Of a stretch of 64,000 bases of DNA, positions 6,768-15,998 are shown piece after piece. A program made the translations under genes and the position numbers. The DNA comes from an uncultured Burkholderiales bacterium. GTDB lineage: Bacteria; Pseudomonadota; Gammaproteobacteria; Burkholderiales; Burkholderiaceae. The stretch lies in assembly GCA_946480465.1 (NCBI GenBank), contig CAMLJY010000032.1, forward strand, positions 3,915 through 67,914, read 5' to 3'. The notes beneath the pieces are model-generated. The model had not been told where the DNA came from and made no database searches. It was given only the letters and a program-made list of their open reading frames with translations. Position 1 is the stretch's first letter, and each line of letters opens with the position of its first letter.

Positions 6768-9700
6768 TTAGACGAAGCTGTCGGTGCCGGTGAACAGGTC
6801 AGCGGCGTTCAACTCGGTGCCGCTGTTGATCGTGCCGACCAGCGTTGCCGCGAAGGTCTGCGCGCCGACGGCCGAGTTGGTGTCCTCGACGTAGTACACC
6901 ATGTAGGCGTTGTTCGTCGCATCCGACGTGCCATCGGCGTCGGCGGTCACCAGGACGACGGCCTTGCCGTTGTCAGCGATGAACACTTCACCGAAGGAAG
7001 CCGTCGCGTTGGCCAGCAGCTTCACGTCGGACGCAGCGAGCGAGCCCTTGCCGAAGATCACACCGACGTTGTTCGCCGTCAGATCCAGGTCAGCAGCTGC
7101 GCCGTCCACGGCTGCACCAGCGGTCGCGGCCGCCGCACCCAGGAAGGCACGGAAGTCCAGCAGATCGTCGGTACCCGCGTTGGTCGCGTTGAAGTTGTTG
7201 ATCGTGTCAGCACCGTTCAGCGCGGCGGTCGACTCGAACACGTACGTGTCGCTGCTTTCCGTCGCCGCGACGAAGGCCGTGAAGGCTTCCGAAGCGGTGA
7301 CCGAGCCACCCGTCAGGTCCGTACCATCAACGTCAGTGGCGTCGACCGTGGAGCCGGCAGCCGAGTTGTTGAACTGGAACGTCAGGGTGTTCGCCACGGC
7401 GTCGTACGTCACCGAGGTCAGCGCGCCAGCTTCGGCAGCGGTCGCACCGGTGGCCTGCAGCGCGGTCGCCCAGGTGGACAGCGTCAGCGAAGCGAACGCA
7501 GCACCGATCTGGTCGGAGTCCGAGCCCGTCAGGATGTCGTTGGCAATCGCACCCGTGTTGAACGCGGCCGGGGCAGCAGCTGCCGTCAGCGTCGCGCCAG
7601 CGATCGTCAGGTTGTCGCCGTTGGCGGTGAACGCCGAAGCGCCACCGGTCAGCGTGACCACCATCCGCGCACCAACAGCAGCCGTCGTGCCACCGTTGAG
7701 CGTGTCGTTGCCGGAACCGCCACGCAGCGTGTCCGCACCACCGTTGGAGGTGATGGTGTCGTTGCCATTCCCACCGGTGATGTTCACGGCCTCGTTACCG
7801 ACGACCGTGACCGTCACGCCGGAGGTGGCGCTCAGGTCAGACGGAGCACGGAAGAACGGAGCACCGGCAGGCTGCTCGAGCACCGTGCCGCTGAAGCTCA
7901 GCGTGTTGGAGCCATCAGTCAGGGCGACCGTCTTGGCACCGGCAACCACGTTGTTGGCGGTCGTGTTCAGCACGTAGGTCGTGCCGTTCTCGGCCACCGT
8001 GGCCTGGGTGAAGACCACCGACTCGAACTGCAGCGCCGACGTGATGTTCAGGATCTTGCCGAACACCACTTCGTCGGTGTTGAACTCACCCACGGCGCTC
8101 GCGCCGGTCACCGTCGTCACAGCCGTGCTGTCCACCTTGGTGATGTCGAGCACGTCGAAGTCGAAGCCGGCGGTAGCCAGCGTGCCGTTGTCACGCAGGG
8201 CGCCGAGGCTGATTTCGTTGGCTGCAGCCAGCTGAGCACCGCCACCGAGCGCATTCGTGCCGTCGAAGTCGATCGCGTCGTTGCCGACCTTGACCGTATC
8301 GTGGTCAGCCGCGGCGTCGATGAAGTTCAGGCCGGCACCGGCGTTGAGCAGCGAACCGAAGTCATAAACGTCGTTCGAGGTCGAGTCGGACACCAGCTCG
8401 AAGCCCGTGAGGACGATCGAGTTCTGGGCCGTGCCGCTGCCGAGCTTGACGGTGATCTGGTTGTCCACCGTGCCGACTTCCGACACCAGGAACAGCTTCT
8501 CCGTCAGGCCAGCGAACTTCAGCGTGTCTTCCGCGTCTTGCGATGCGGCGATGCGCAGCGAACCGGTAGCGATGCCGTTGTTGGCCGTGTAGCTGGTGAT
8601 GGTGTGGGTACCGCCGAGGAACGTGCCCGACTCAACGCCAGCGCCCTGGCCGTCCTGGAACACCACCGTGCCGGTCACCTTGCCAGTCGTCAGCGCGTTG
8701 GCTGCGTCGAAGTCCGTCACCGACAGCGTCAGCGTGATCGACTTGGTCAGCTCGTTGTACTTGACCTGGTTGGCACCACCACGCAGGTTGAACGTGTTGG
8801 TGTCGGTCGAGTGCGCGCTGTTCAGGATCAGCACTTCGGCGTTGTCGCTGCCCTCGACGCGGCTCCAGGTCGCCTTGACTTGGGTCGTGGTGGCGCTCAG
8901 GCCGGCGTCGCGGTACTCAACGAAGGTGCGCTGCAGCGGGCTGGCGGTCGACAGATCGGAGATCCGCACCGAGTACGTGTCGCGGTCCAGCGAGGCCGTC
9001 TGGTTGGCCACGTCGAACGCGCTCCACTTGATTTCCAGACCCTTGGTCGAAGCCGTCAGGTCGAGCACCGACTCGCCCTGCGCAGCGACGATGCGCTCGA
9101 CGCTGACCAGCTGGTCGACACGGTCGCCGGCTTCTTCGATGTCACCCACGGCGTCGTAGAACGTGGCGCCGTCGCTGTCGACGATCACGTACTGGTTCGG
9201 CTTGGTGGCATCGAGTTCGACGACGACAGAGATGTTGTCCACAGCGTTGCTGTAGTCCACCGTGTCGGAGTCAGCGCCGGAACCGGTCTTGCTCAGGTTG
9301 AACTTGAACTGGTTCTGGTTGATGACGTCTTCGATCTCGGCCGTCGACTGGCTGATGAAGGCCTTGCGGGTGTTGTCCGTGCCCGGGGTCTTCAGCGTGT
9401 CGAAGTCGATGAAGGTCGCCAGCTGGATGTCGGCGTCGTTGTCGCCGGCCAGGGTGCCTGCATCCGAACGCTGGTTACCGTTCATCACGTCGGCGTCGGC
9501 CACCAGAACGGTGTCGTTGCCATCGGCCCAGATGTTCTCGATCTCGTCGATGCCTTCGACCGTCAGGTGCAGCGCGTTGTCCAGCGCACGGACCGTACCG
9601 TCGACGTAGCTGACGATGGCGCCAGCGGTCATGGCGGTCACGTCGAGGACGTCGTCTTCACGCGTGCCGGCCGCGGTGCGGTTGGCCAGCGTGATGAACT

Positions 9701-12700
9701 CCACGCCATTCAGCGTGTCCACGGCGATGGTCGAACCGACGCGGCCACCGGTCGAGGTGACGGTGTCGGTGCCGCCCAGCGAGGCAGCCACGGTGTCGAC
9801 CTTGATGGTGATGGTCGGCTCGGCCACGCCCGGGGTGGACTCGCCGGCGAACGCGTTGCGGTACTCGATGCGGTCGTCGCCCAGGTCACCCGTGAAGGTG
9901 TTGTTCTTGGCCGCTTCGGTTTCGTCGATGACCAGCAGGTCGTCGCCGGTGCCGCCGATGACGCTTTCGACGCCGTCGACCTTGATGACCAGCGATTGCG
10001 CGTCATCGAAGTGCGACAGGGCCGGACGGGTCAGGCTTTCGTGGGCATTGGTGCTCACGCGCACTTCACCCGGGGTCATGTTGGCGTTGACGTTGCCGCC
10101 CAGGGCGATCGTGTCGTCCGTCAGGTTGTACAGGACGCCGTTGGCGCCGGTCGTTGCCGACGACATGGCCGACACGTTCAGCGTGTCGTTGCCCTGGCCG
10201 TCCCCAGCGACGGCGTTGCCGACGCCCGAGACCGTACGAACGTTCTCGAAGTTGGTGAAGCGGGTCCAGTTGTCGATCGTGCCGTTGCCGTCCACGTCGA
10301 CGCCGACCGTGCCGGCACCGTCGTTGCGCAGTTCGACCACGCCACCGGTCAGCGTGAAGTTGTCCAGCGTCACGGTGAAGCGGGTCACGCCAGGCGTGAA
10401 CAGCTTCTGCGTGAACTGCAGCGTGTCATCGAACACACCGCTGGAAACGCCCGTGCCGGTCTCGTTCTGGTCGATCAGGGTGATCGAGGAGATCACGAGG
10501 CCATTGAAGGCCGTGACCTTGCTCGGGTTGGCCGCTTCCCACTTGTTCAGGATGTAGACGCGAGCTTGCGCTTCGCCCAGCACTTGAACGGCGTAGAAGT
10601 TCTTGCCGCCGTCCAGCGTGTCCCAGGTGGTGGTGCCGTTGCCGCCGATCGAGCCTTCGACGCGATCGTCACCGGTGCCGCCGTTGATGGTGTCCAGGCC
10701 GGCGCCGCCGATCAGGAAGTCATCACCGTGCACCGACCAGCCGTTGGGAACGGTGGACAGCGGAGCGTTGGTCGCGGTGTTGTTCGGGATCGCGGTGGTG
10801 GTGCCGAAGACCACGTCCTGCAGGTTGTTCGGACCCACGTCGATGACGATGGCTTCGTAACCGGTCAGGGTGTCGCCAGCCGCCTTGGCAGTCGACAGCT
10901 CGGCGCGGTTCACGGCTTCCTGGCCCCAGAACAGGACGTTCGTCTCGTTCAGTTCGCCATTGCGGCCATCGAAGTCCAGCAGCTCGACTTCGTGCTGCGA
11001 CACGTTCGTCACCGTCACGGCAGCAGCTTCACCACCCGACAGGTTCTGCAGCGTCACGGTCGGCTTGACCATGAACACGGTCTGCTCGCCGTTGTAGGCG
11101 ACTTGCGTCAGCTGGACCGTGTGCGTCGTCGTGGTGGCATCGCCGGCGGTCTTGGCCGCGGCGACTTCACCAGCGGAGGTGTCGTCGTCCATGAACGAGT
11201 TGATGAACGCCACGAGGCGGTCGATGAACGCGTTCTGGATGGCCGGCTGGGTGTCGCCCACGCCGTCTTCGGCGGCGATGATGTTGCCGTCGAGGTCGAC
11301 ACCGACCTGCAGCGTGTAGTTCACGCCGTTGACCGTCACCGTGACCTTGTCCTGCGTGGTCAGGTTGCGGAACACCAGGTTGTAGGCCTGGTCTTCGGCG
11401 ATGCGGGTCGTCGCAGCGCCGTCACCGTCTTCGTCTTCGAAGTTGATGACCAGGTCTTCGGCGTAGCTGTCGATGCCCAGCGAGATGATGCTGCCCAGGT
11501 ACGAGTCGTCATCCGTGCCTTCGTTGTCGAGGCGGTCTTCGTACGACTTGTAGATCAGGCGGTCCTTGGTCACGGCCACCGCGGGAGCACCGTACTCGAA
11601 GGTGTTCTGGGTCGCGGTGTTGGCGATCTGGTTCACCGACACGCCGGCGCCCGGGACTTCGCTCGACGAATCGGCGAGCTCGCGGCCCTTGGAGTCGGCG
11701 ATGAAGATCGTGAAGCCGTCGGACTGCAGCGTCGCTTGCAGGTCGGCACCGAAGGCGGTGGCGTCCAGCGCGGCGTTGATCGCGTCAGTCAGGCCCTGGT
11801 AGGTCGTGGCGGCCTTGATCTCGGCGGTGTTCAGCGTGATGGCCGTGAAGGCATCACCTTCCTTGACACCCGTGACGATTTCCGACACGAAGTTGACGAC
11901 CTGGTTCAGCTGCGTGCCGGCGGTGTTGCCACCCGCCTTCTGCACGGCGATCTTCAGAACGGAAGCGCCCGTGGTGCTGGTGCCGCCGATGTTGAAGTCA
12001 CGCTCGAACAGGCCACCCGTGCCCTTGACGTGATCAAAGCCGTCCCACAGGTTGTCGCCGTCGGCGTCCGACTGGCGGTGGATCACGTCGACGTGGTCGC
12101 CGATCGCGGTACCTGCGTCGCTGGTGCCGAAGTAGAAGTCGTCGTTGCCGTCACCGCCCGACAGCTTGTCGTCGCCGCTGCGGCCTTCGAGCACGTCGGC
12201 ACCGTTGGAGGCGTACAGCGTGTTGCTGGCAGCCCCGGCAGTGCCTTCCGTGCCGCGCAGGTCCAGGTTGCCGGTGTAGCGGCCCTGGTTCTGGATGTTC
12301 GTGAACAGCAGTTCGGGATTGTTGGTGCCGGCGGCTGCGTAATCGACGCCACCGAGGCCGGTGGCGATCACGCTTTCCATGTTCTGCACGGTCACGCGGG
12401 TCGCCGACGCCTTGTAGTTCGTCTGGTCCTGCGTGTCATCCGCGGTCTGGTTGAACGTGCCGGCGTTCGCGCCGCCATAGCCGTTCGCGGTATCGATGTC
12501 CTGCGACTTCAGGTCGAAGCGCAGGAAGCCGTCCGTGGTCAGGTCCGTGGCCGTCTGCAAGCCGAGTGCGTAGTCAGTCAGCCACAGGATGTCGTGGTCG
12601 GCGCCACCGTCGATCACGCCACCATCGGCTTCGAACACGATGTTGTCGTCGCCGGCCTGGCCGAGCATCTCGTCGCGGCCATTGTTGACGATGCCGACGA

Positions 12701-14120
12701 GGTTCGGGTTGTTCAGGTGAGCGAGGTTGCCACCCATCAGCAAGTCATTGCCGGAGCCCGCTTCGATGCGGTCGTTGTCGTAGCCGGCGATGATCTTGTT
12801 GCCGGCATCACTGCCGAAGATGCGCAGCTGGGCCGACGAGCCGATACCGTAGTTGTGGCCCACGGTGGCGGTGTCTGCGTCGCGATCGTCAATGCTGCGG
12901 CCACCGATTTCGACGTTCACGTCGTTCAGGAAACCGTACAGGTTGCCGGAAGCGTCGAAGTTCTCGACGTCGTCCAGCAGCATGCTTTCGCCAGCACGGG
13001 ACACCACGCGACCCATGCTATCGCTGATGCCGTCAGCAGGATCGACAGGACCGACGTTGTCGTCGTTCAGCCAGATCTGCACCGGCTCGTCGTCGTCCGA
13101 AGCCTCGAACAGCAGCCAGTCGGAATCTTGTGCACTCTGCGTGCCACCAGCGGAATTGTCGTCAGCGGTGTTGCCGCCATCGACCAGCAGGCTCGTGCCG
13201 TCCTTGGCGTCCAGGCCGGAGAACTCGGCAAAGAAGAAGTCGGCGTTACGGCCGCCGCGGAGGACGTCCGAACCCGTGCGGCCTTGGGCGATACCGCCGC
13301 CGGCCAGGAAGTCGTTACCGATGCCACCGAAGGCCTCATCGACACCCAGGCCACCCAGGAAGATGTTGCCGTTGGTGTTGACGCCATCGCCCTTGAAGCC
13401 GGTGCCGTCGAAGTAGATGTCGCCCAGGAAGTTGTTCGCCGAATCAGTGTGGTTCAGCGGATTGCGGGCATAGGCATCGACGATTTCGAAATCGGCAGCG
13501 CGGCCGGTGATGTTGCGCTCTTTGCCGTCGAACTCGATCGTGCCGTCATAGTCCAGATCCAGGCCGACGACTTGGTTGGCCGGGTTGGTGAAGTCAATGC
13601 GGATGTCCTGGTTGCCCGTCAGGCGCATCACGTCGGCGCCAGCGGCGGTCTCAGGCGTGATGACGACCGGGAAGCGGGTCGGGTGCACCGGCACGTCGGT
13701 GGTGTTCTCGACGTCGGCATAGCGGATGGCGGCCAGGACCTGCGTGTTGAAGGCCGAAGCGGCGGCGGCGATGTCGGCCACCGGGTGGCTCGTCATCGAC
13801 GCGAAGGCGTTCAGCACGGCGACGATGGCCGCGCCTTCATTGCCTGCACCGTAGGCATCGAGCGTGTCGACGACCGCGCTCTCCGCGATGGCCACCAACT
13901 CGCCGCCGGTGATGCCGACGTTCTGGACGATCTTGGCGGCGATCTGAGCGTTGCTCTGGCCGGCGAAGTCGGACGCGATCAGCGACTGAACGACGGTGTT
14001 GATGCCACCCGGAGCGGCGTTGACCTGCTCCAGCGCCCAGTCCATGGTCTCGTGACCAAGCTGGAGGTCGTACAGAGCAGCCGCCACGCGAGCGATGACA
14101 GTGCTATTGAATGATGCCAT
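6768..14120 (-). CDS. Giant RTX / S-layer-like secreted surface protein (2450 aa)
   Basis: No N-terminal signal peptide, as expected for type I export. Residues 1-135 are helical (ALYDLQLGHETMDWALEQV...) and resemble N-terminal attachment regions of S-layer/DUF4214-type proteins. Calcium-binding RTX motifs GGxGxD recur: GGLGVDEAFGGIGND, LEGRSGDDKLSGGDGND, IGGAGLDTINGGTGDD and, near the C-terminus, GGNGNDTI...LRGGSGNDTLNGG. Between them are long Thr/Asn/Asp/Val-rich beta repeats with almost no Cys. The last 200 residues (SSDTYVFES...DTINNF...VYYVEDTNS...LVGTI) resemble bluetail-type C-terminal domains; the end is TDSFV, reminiscent of the acidic-hydrophobic tails read by PrtD exporters. A Shine-Dalgarno AGGAG lies 8 nt before ATG. 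GC is visibly lower than in the neighbours (36 of 60 bases at 8461-8520 against 45 of 60 at 16741-16800), and codon use looks biased, as in abundant proteins. Being an S-layer is inference; a large adhesin is the alternative. Confidence 0.88.
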   Translation of the reverse strand: MASFNSTVIARVAAALYDLQLGHETMDWALEQVNAAPGGINTVVQSLIASDFAGQSNAQIAAKIVQNVGITGGELVAIAESAVVDTLDAYGAGNEGAAIVAVLNAFASMTSHPVADIAAAASAFNTQVLAAIRYADVENTTDVPVHPTRFPVVITPETAAGADVMRLTGNQDIRIDFTNPANQVVGLDLDYDGTIEFDGKERNITGRAADFEIVDAYARNPLNHTDSANNFLGDIYFDGTGFKGDGVNTNGNIFLGGLGVDEAFGGIGNDFLAGGGIAQGRTGSDVLRGGRNADFFFAEFSGLDAKDGTSLLVDGGNTADDNSAGGTQSAQDSDWLLFEASDDDEPVQIWLNDDNVGPVDPADGISDSMGRVVSRAGESMLLDDVENFDASGNLYGFLNDVNVEIGGRSIDDRDADTATVGHNYGIGSSAQLRIFGSDAGNKIIAGYDNDRIEAGSGNDLLMGGNLAHLNNPNLVGIVNNGRDEMLGQAGDDNIVFEADGGVIDGGADHDILWLTDYALGLQTATDLTTDGFLRFDLKSQDIDTANGYGGANAGTFNQTADDTQDQTNYKASATRVTVQNMESVIATGLGGVDYAAAGTNNPELLFTNIQNQGRYTGNLDLRGTEGTAGAASNTLYASNGADVLEGRSGDDKLSGGDGNDDFYFGTSDAGTAIGDHVDVIHRQSDADGDNLWDGFDHVKGTGGLFERDFNIGGTSTTGASVLKIAVQKAGGNTAGTQLNQVVNFVSEIVTGVKEGDAFTAITLNTAEIKAATTYQGLTDAINAALDATAFGADLQATLQSDGFTIFIADSKGRELADSSSEVPGAGVSVNQIANTATQNTFEYGAPAVAVTKDRLIYKSYEDRLDNEGTDDDSYLGSIISLGIDSYAEDLVINFEDEDGDGAATTRIAEDQAYNLVFRNLTTQDKVTVTVNGVNYTLQVGVDLDGNIIAAEDGVGDTQPAIQNAFIDRLVAFINSFMDDDTSAGEVAAAKTAGDATTTTHTVQLTQVAYNGEQTVFMVKPTVTLQNLSGGEAAAVTVTNVSQHEVELLDFDGRNGELNETNVLFWGQEAVNRAELSTAKAAGDTLTGYEAIVIDVGPNNLQDVVFGTTTAIPNNTATNAPLSTVPNGWSVHGDDFLIGGAGLDTINGGTGDDRVEGSIGGNGTTTWDTLDGGKNFYAVQVLGEAQARVYILNKWEAANPSKVTAFNGLVISSITLIDQNETGTGVSSGVFDDTLQFTQKLFTPGVTRFTVTLDNFTLTGGVVELRNDGAGTVGVDVDGNGTIDNWTRFTNFENVRTVSGVGNAVAGDGQGNDTLNVSAMSSATTGANGVLYNLTDDTIALGGNVNANMTPGEVRVSTNAHESLTRPALSHFDDAQSLVIKVDGVESVIGGTGDDLLVIDETEAAKNNTFTGDLGDDRIEYRNAFAGESTPGVAEPTITIKVDTVAASLGGTDTVTSTGGRVGSTIAVDTLNGVEFITLANRTAAGTREDDVLDVTAMTAGAIVSYVDGTVRALDNALHLTVEGIDEIENIWADGNDTVLVADADVMNGNQRSDAGTLAGDNDADIQLATFIDFDTLKTPGTDNTRKAFISQSTAEIEDVINQNQFKFNLSKTGSGADSDTVDYSNAVDNISVVVELDATKPNQYVIVDSDGATFYDAVGDIEEAGDRVDQLVSVERIVAAQGESVLDLTASTKGLEIKWSAFDVANQTASLDRDTYSVRISDLSTASPLQRTFVEYRDAGLSATTTQVKATWSRVEGSDNAEVLILNSAHSTDTNTFNLRGGANQVKYNELTKSITLTLSVTDFDAANALTTGKVTGTVVFQDGQGAGVESGTFLGGTHTITSYTANNGIATGSLRIAASQDAEDTLKFAGLTEKLFLVSEVGTVDNQITVKLGSGTAQNSIVLTGFELVSDSTSNDVYDFGSLLNAGAGLNFIDAAADHDTVKVGNDAIDFDGTNALGGGAQLAAANEISLGALRDNGTLATAGFDFDVLDITKVDSTAVTTVTGASAVGEFNTDEVVFGKILNITSALQFESVVFTQATVAENGTTYVLNTTANNVVAGAKTVALTDGSNTLSFSGTVLEQPAGAPFFRAPSDLSATSGVTVTVVGNEAVNITGGNGNDTITSNGGADTLRGGSGNDTLNGGTTAAVGARMVVTLTGGASAFTANGDNLTIAGATLTAAAAPAAFNTGAIANDILTGSDSDQIGAAFASLTLSTWATALQATGATAAEAGALTSVTYDAVANTLTFQFNNSAAGSTVDATDVDGTDLTGGSVTASEAFTAFVAATESSDTYVFESTAALNGADTINNFNATNAGTDDLLDFRAFLGAAAATAGAAVDGAAADLDLTANNVGVIFGKGSLAASDVKLLANATASFGEVFIADNGKAVVLVTADADGTSDATNNAYMVYYVEDTNSAVGAQTFAATLVGTINSGTELNAADLFTGTDSFV

Positions 14121-14201
14121 TCTGGAAACTCCTGTTTAGTCTAGGAAGTTGACTTCTTTGCAAAGAAATCGAGCACGAGTGATCAGGCTCTCACCCGCAC
14201 T

Positions 14202-14250
14202 CGACAGAACGCCCGGCCAGCCGCGTACAGCGGCGCCGGGCGCTCTGTCG
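14202..14250 (-). other. Large stem-loop in the predicted 5' leader of the giant mRNA
   Basis: CGACAGAACGCCCGGC (14202-14217) pairs with GCCGGGCGCTCTGTCG (14235-14250) over 16 positions. The only DNA mismatch (14209 against 14243) becomes a G-U pair in the minus-strand RNA, so the stem is continuous there. Inside it GCCGC/GCGGC adds 5 pairs around a 5-base loop, with a 2-base bulge. No T-run follows on either strand, so it is not a terminator. Placement about 80 nt before the ATG suggests an mRNA-stabilising leader hairpin. Confidence 0.65.
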
Positions 14251-14310
14251 AATGGGAAGGGAGTCCGCCAATCATGTGCCCGCAGTGTGCGTCGCCGGTT
14301 CGGACGTCCT

Positions 14311-14326
14311 TGTGATGGCCATCACA
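14311..14326. promoter_or_regulatory. Perfect CRP-type palindrome upstream of the giant gene
   Basis: TGTGATGGCCATCACA matches the E. coli CRP consensus TGTGA-N6-TCACA without mismatch and is fully palindromic over 16 bases. It lies 191 bp upstream of the giant gene start. It resembles the sites at 6624 and 19612, sharing the half site CATCAC. Confidence 0.75.
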
Positions 14327-14516
14327 GGGGGGCGCAGGTTTTTGCTTGGGTTCAAGTCAGTGGCGACGCGTGTAAGAAAACCCCAGGCTGTTGCCCGGAG
14401 CGGGCGCGATTATGGCACCGGCCCCAGGGCTTCTTGCTCGCCGCACGGGCGGGGCGATAGGGGAGAACCCGCACGGAAGTTGCGCTACCGCAACAGGCTG
14501 CGCTGATACCTCGGGG

Positions 14517-15998
14517 TTACCACCGCCAGCGTATGCCGCCGTAGGTGGACAGCCCGCTGTAGGAGAACAGCTCGAGGTTGCTGGACTGGCGCACGCCCTG
14601 CAGCTGGATCAGCGCCTCGGCCCCACCCGGCAGCCAGGACCAGCGCAAGGTGCGGCTCAGCTCCAGCGTGAACTGCGTCTGGTGCAGCCGCCGGACGGCA
14701 TTGTTTTCCAGCAAGGGGCTGTAGCCTTCGCTGTCCTTGACACGGCTGGCGCGCAGCGTCGCGTCGAAGCGGGTGCTGGCACCCAGTGTTCCCAGCACCC
14801 GGAAACCCAGGCTCTGGTGGTGCTGGCGGCCGCCGGGCCGGTTGCTGGTGATGGGGTCGTCCGCGCTGGCGCGCACCGCCAGGCCGGCGGCCCAGTCGCC
14901 GCTGCCGCCTCGCCACGGGCAGAGGCTGCTCCAGACGATGCCGGTGGCCTGGCCGTCGGCGGTGCGTGTGCTGCGCTGGGTCCGGCGCTCGCCTTCGAGC
15001 GTGAACCGGTGGTTGCAGCCGATGGCCTCGCGGTCGACCGACAGGCCCAGCCGAGACAGGCGGTACGGCTCGTTCAGGTTGCCGCCGATCCAGGTGAGGT
15101 GCCCCTGCCCCCGGACCCGCCAGGCGCCCCAGCGCTGGGATGCGCTGGCGGCCCATTGGGTCAGATGCCAGTCGGTGGATGTCTCTCCAGGCGCATGCCG
15201 GGCTGTCACCTGCAGGCCGGTCTGGAACACGGCACCGGCGGCAGGGCTGCGCGCCAGTTGCCAGGCCAGGTCGGTCGTCATCGCGCCGCCGCGGCGGGGC
15301 TCGAATGGCGTCAAGAGCTGTTCCCGGCGCGTTCCTTCCGGCCACGTGATGGTCAGCTCGGCCAGCCGCGGGGAGTGGTTCAGGTTCGTCTCGTAGCCGC
15401 CGGTCAGGGACGCCTCGCGGTACGACACCCACCCGTCCGGCGGCCGGACCTCGGCAGGAACCGCGGCCATGCGCCCCTTGGCGTTGCCGGCCGCGGACGC
15501 CATGGCCAGGCGCTGCCGCAAGGCGGGTGGAATGTCGGTGCGGTGGGCCCACTCTTGAATCAGCGCATCCAGCGCGGCGCCTTCTCCCAAAGCGGCCAGC
15601 GCCAGCGCATGATCGGCCAGGGCGCCGGGCTGGGCGGGATCGAGCAGCAGCGACCGCTCGAGCCACAACAGCGCCTGGGCCGGCTCGCCCTGCTCCATCC
15701 ACAGTGCACCCAGGGCGGCCAGGAAGCCCGCGTGGCCGATGCACGGTTGGCGCAGCGCTTCCAGCCGCTGCAGCAGCGCCCGGCGTGCCGGCGCGGTGCC
15801 GGGCCAGGGAGCCGACGCCAGGACGCCGCAGTAGTTGGCGATGCGAAGGATGCTGGCCGGCGCGGCCGCATCACCATCAGGACCTGCTTCGGCGGCGGAA
15901 GGTGATGGCTGCGCCGCCACCGGGCCGGTTGCCACGAGGGCAACCGCCAGCAAGGCGAGGCCCATTGCCATGGGCCGGACGCGGCCTGGGGGGCTCAC
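14517..15998 (-). CDS. TPR-containing outer-membrane beta-barrel protein
   Basis: About 493 aa from a GTG at 15998 whose GTGA overlaps the stop of the cyclase gene; an ATG at 15971 is an alternative. A signal peptide (hydrophobic run LALLAVALVATGPVAA) is followed by TPR-like helices at about 55-190 (ALLQRLEAL, LLWLERSLLLDPAQPGALADHALALAALG), then by a beta-barrel-like C-terminal half of alternating residues. It ends ...GGIRWRW with a terminal aromatic residue, as outer-membrane proteins do. The layout recalls Slam/DUF560-like surface-assembly barrels, but I did not confirm the family. It is third in the operon fecR-cyclase-barrel. A role in displaying or sensing surface protein is inference. 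Confidence 0.72.
   Translation of the reverse strand: MSPPGRVRPMAMGLALLAVALVATGPVAAQPSPSAAEAGPDGDAAAPASILRIANYCGVLASAPWPGTAPARRALLQRLEALRQPCIGHAGFLAALGALWMEQGEPAQALLWLERSLLLDPAQPGALADHALALAALGEGAALDALIQEWAHRTDIPPALRQRLAMASAAGNAKGRMAAVPAEVRPPDGWVSYREASLTGGYETNLNHSPRLAELTITWPEGTRREQLLTPFEPRRGGAMTTDLAWQLARSPAAGAVFQTGLQVTARHAPGETSTDWHLTQWAASASQRWGAWRVRGQGHLTWIGGNLNEPYRLSRLGLSVDREAIGCNHRFTLEGERRTQRSTRTADGQATGIVWSSLCPWRGGSGDWAAGLAVRASADDPITSNRPGGRQHHQSLGFRVLGTLGASTRFDATLRASRVKDSEGYSPLLENNAVRRLHQTQFTLELSRTLRWSWLPGGAEALIQLQGVRQSSNLELFSYSGLSTYGGIRWRW

Larger units (their letters stand above)
14121..14516. other. Regulatory intergenic region upstream of the giant gene
   Basis: About 400 bp without a credible gene. 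It holds a good Shine-Dalgarno next to the giant gene, a large stem-loop (14202-14250) and a perfect CRP-type palindrome (14311-14326). I could not fix a -10/-35 pair. CATGAT (complement of 14271-14276) is a weak -10 candidate between the palindrome and the stem-loop. The part next to the TPR/barrel gene (14330-14516) shows no clear terminator. Confidence 0.5.

Noticed and set aside
6588..14114. A 2508-codon open frame antisense to the giant gene
   Set aside because: Its translation is rich in Val, Arg, Asp, Gly and His with no domain pattern. It mirrors the biased codon use of the real gene on the other strand, which avoids antisense stops. The real gene has RTX motifs, a Shine-Dalgarno and a terminator.
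14202..14250. The leader hairpin as a transcription terminator
   Set aside because: No T-run follows it on either strand.
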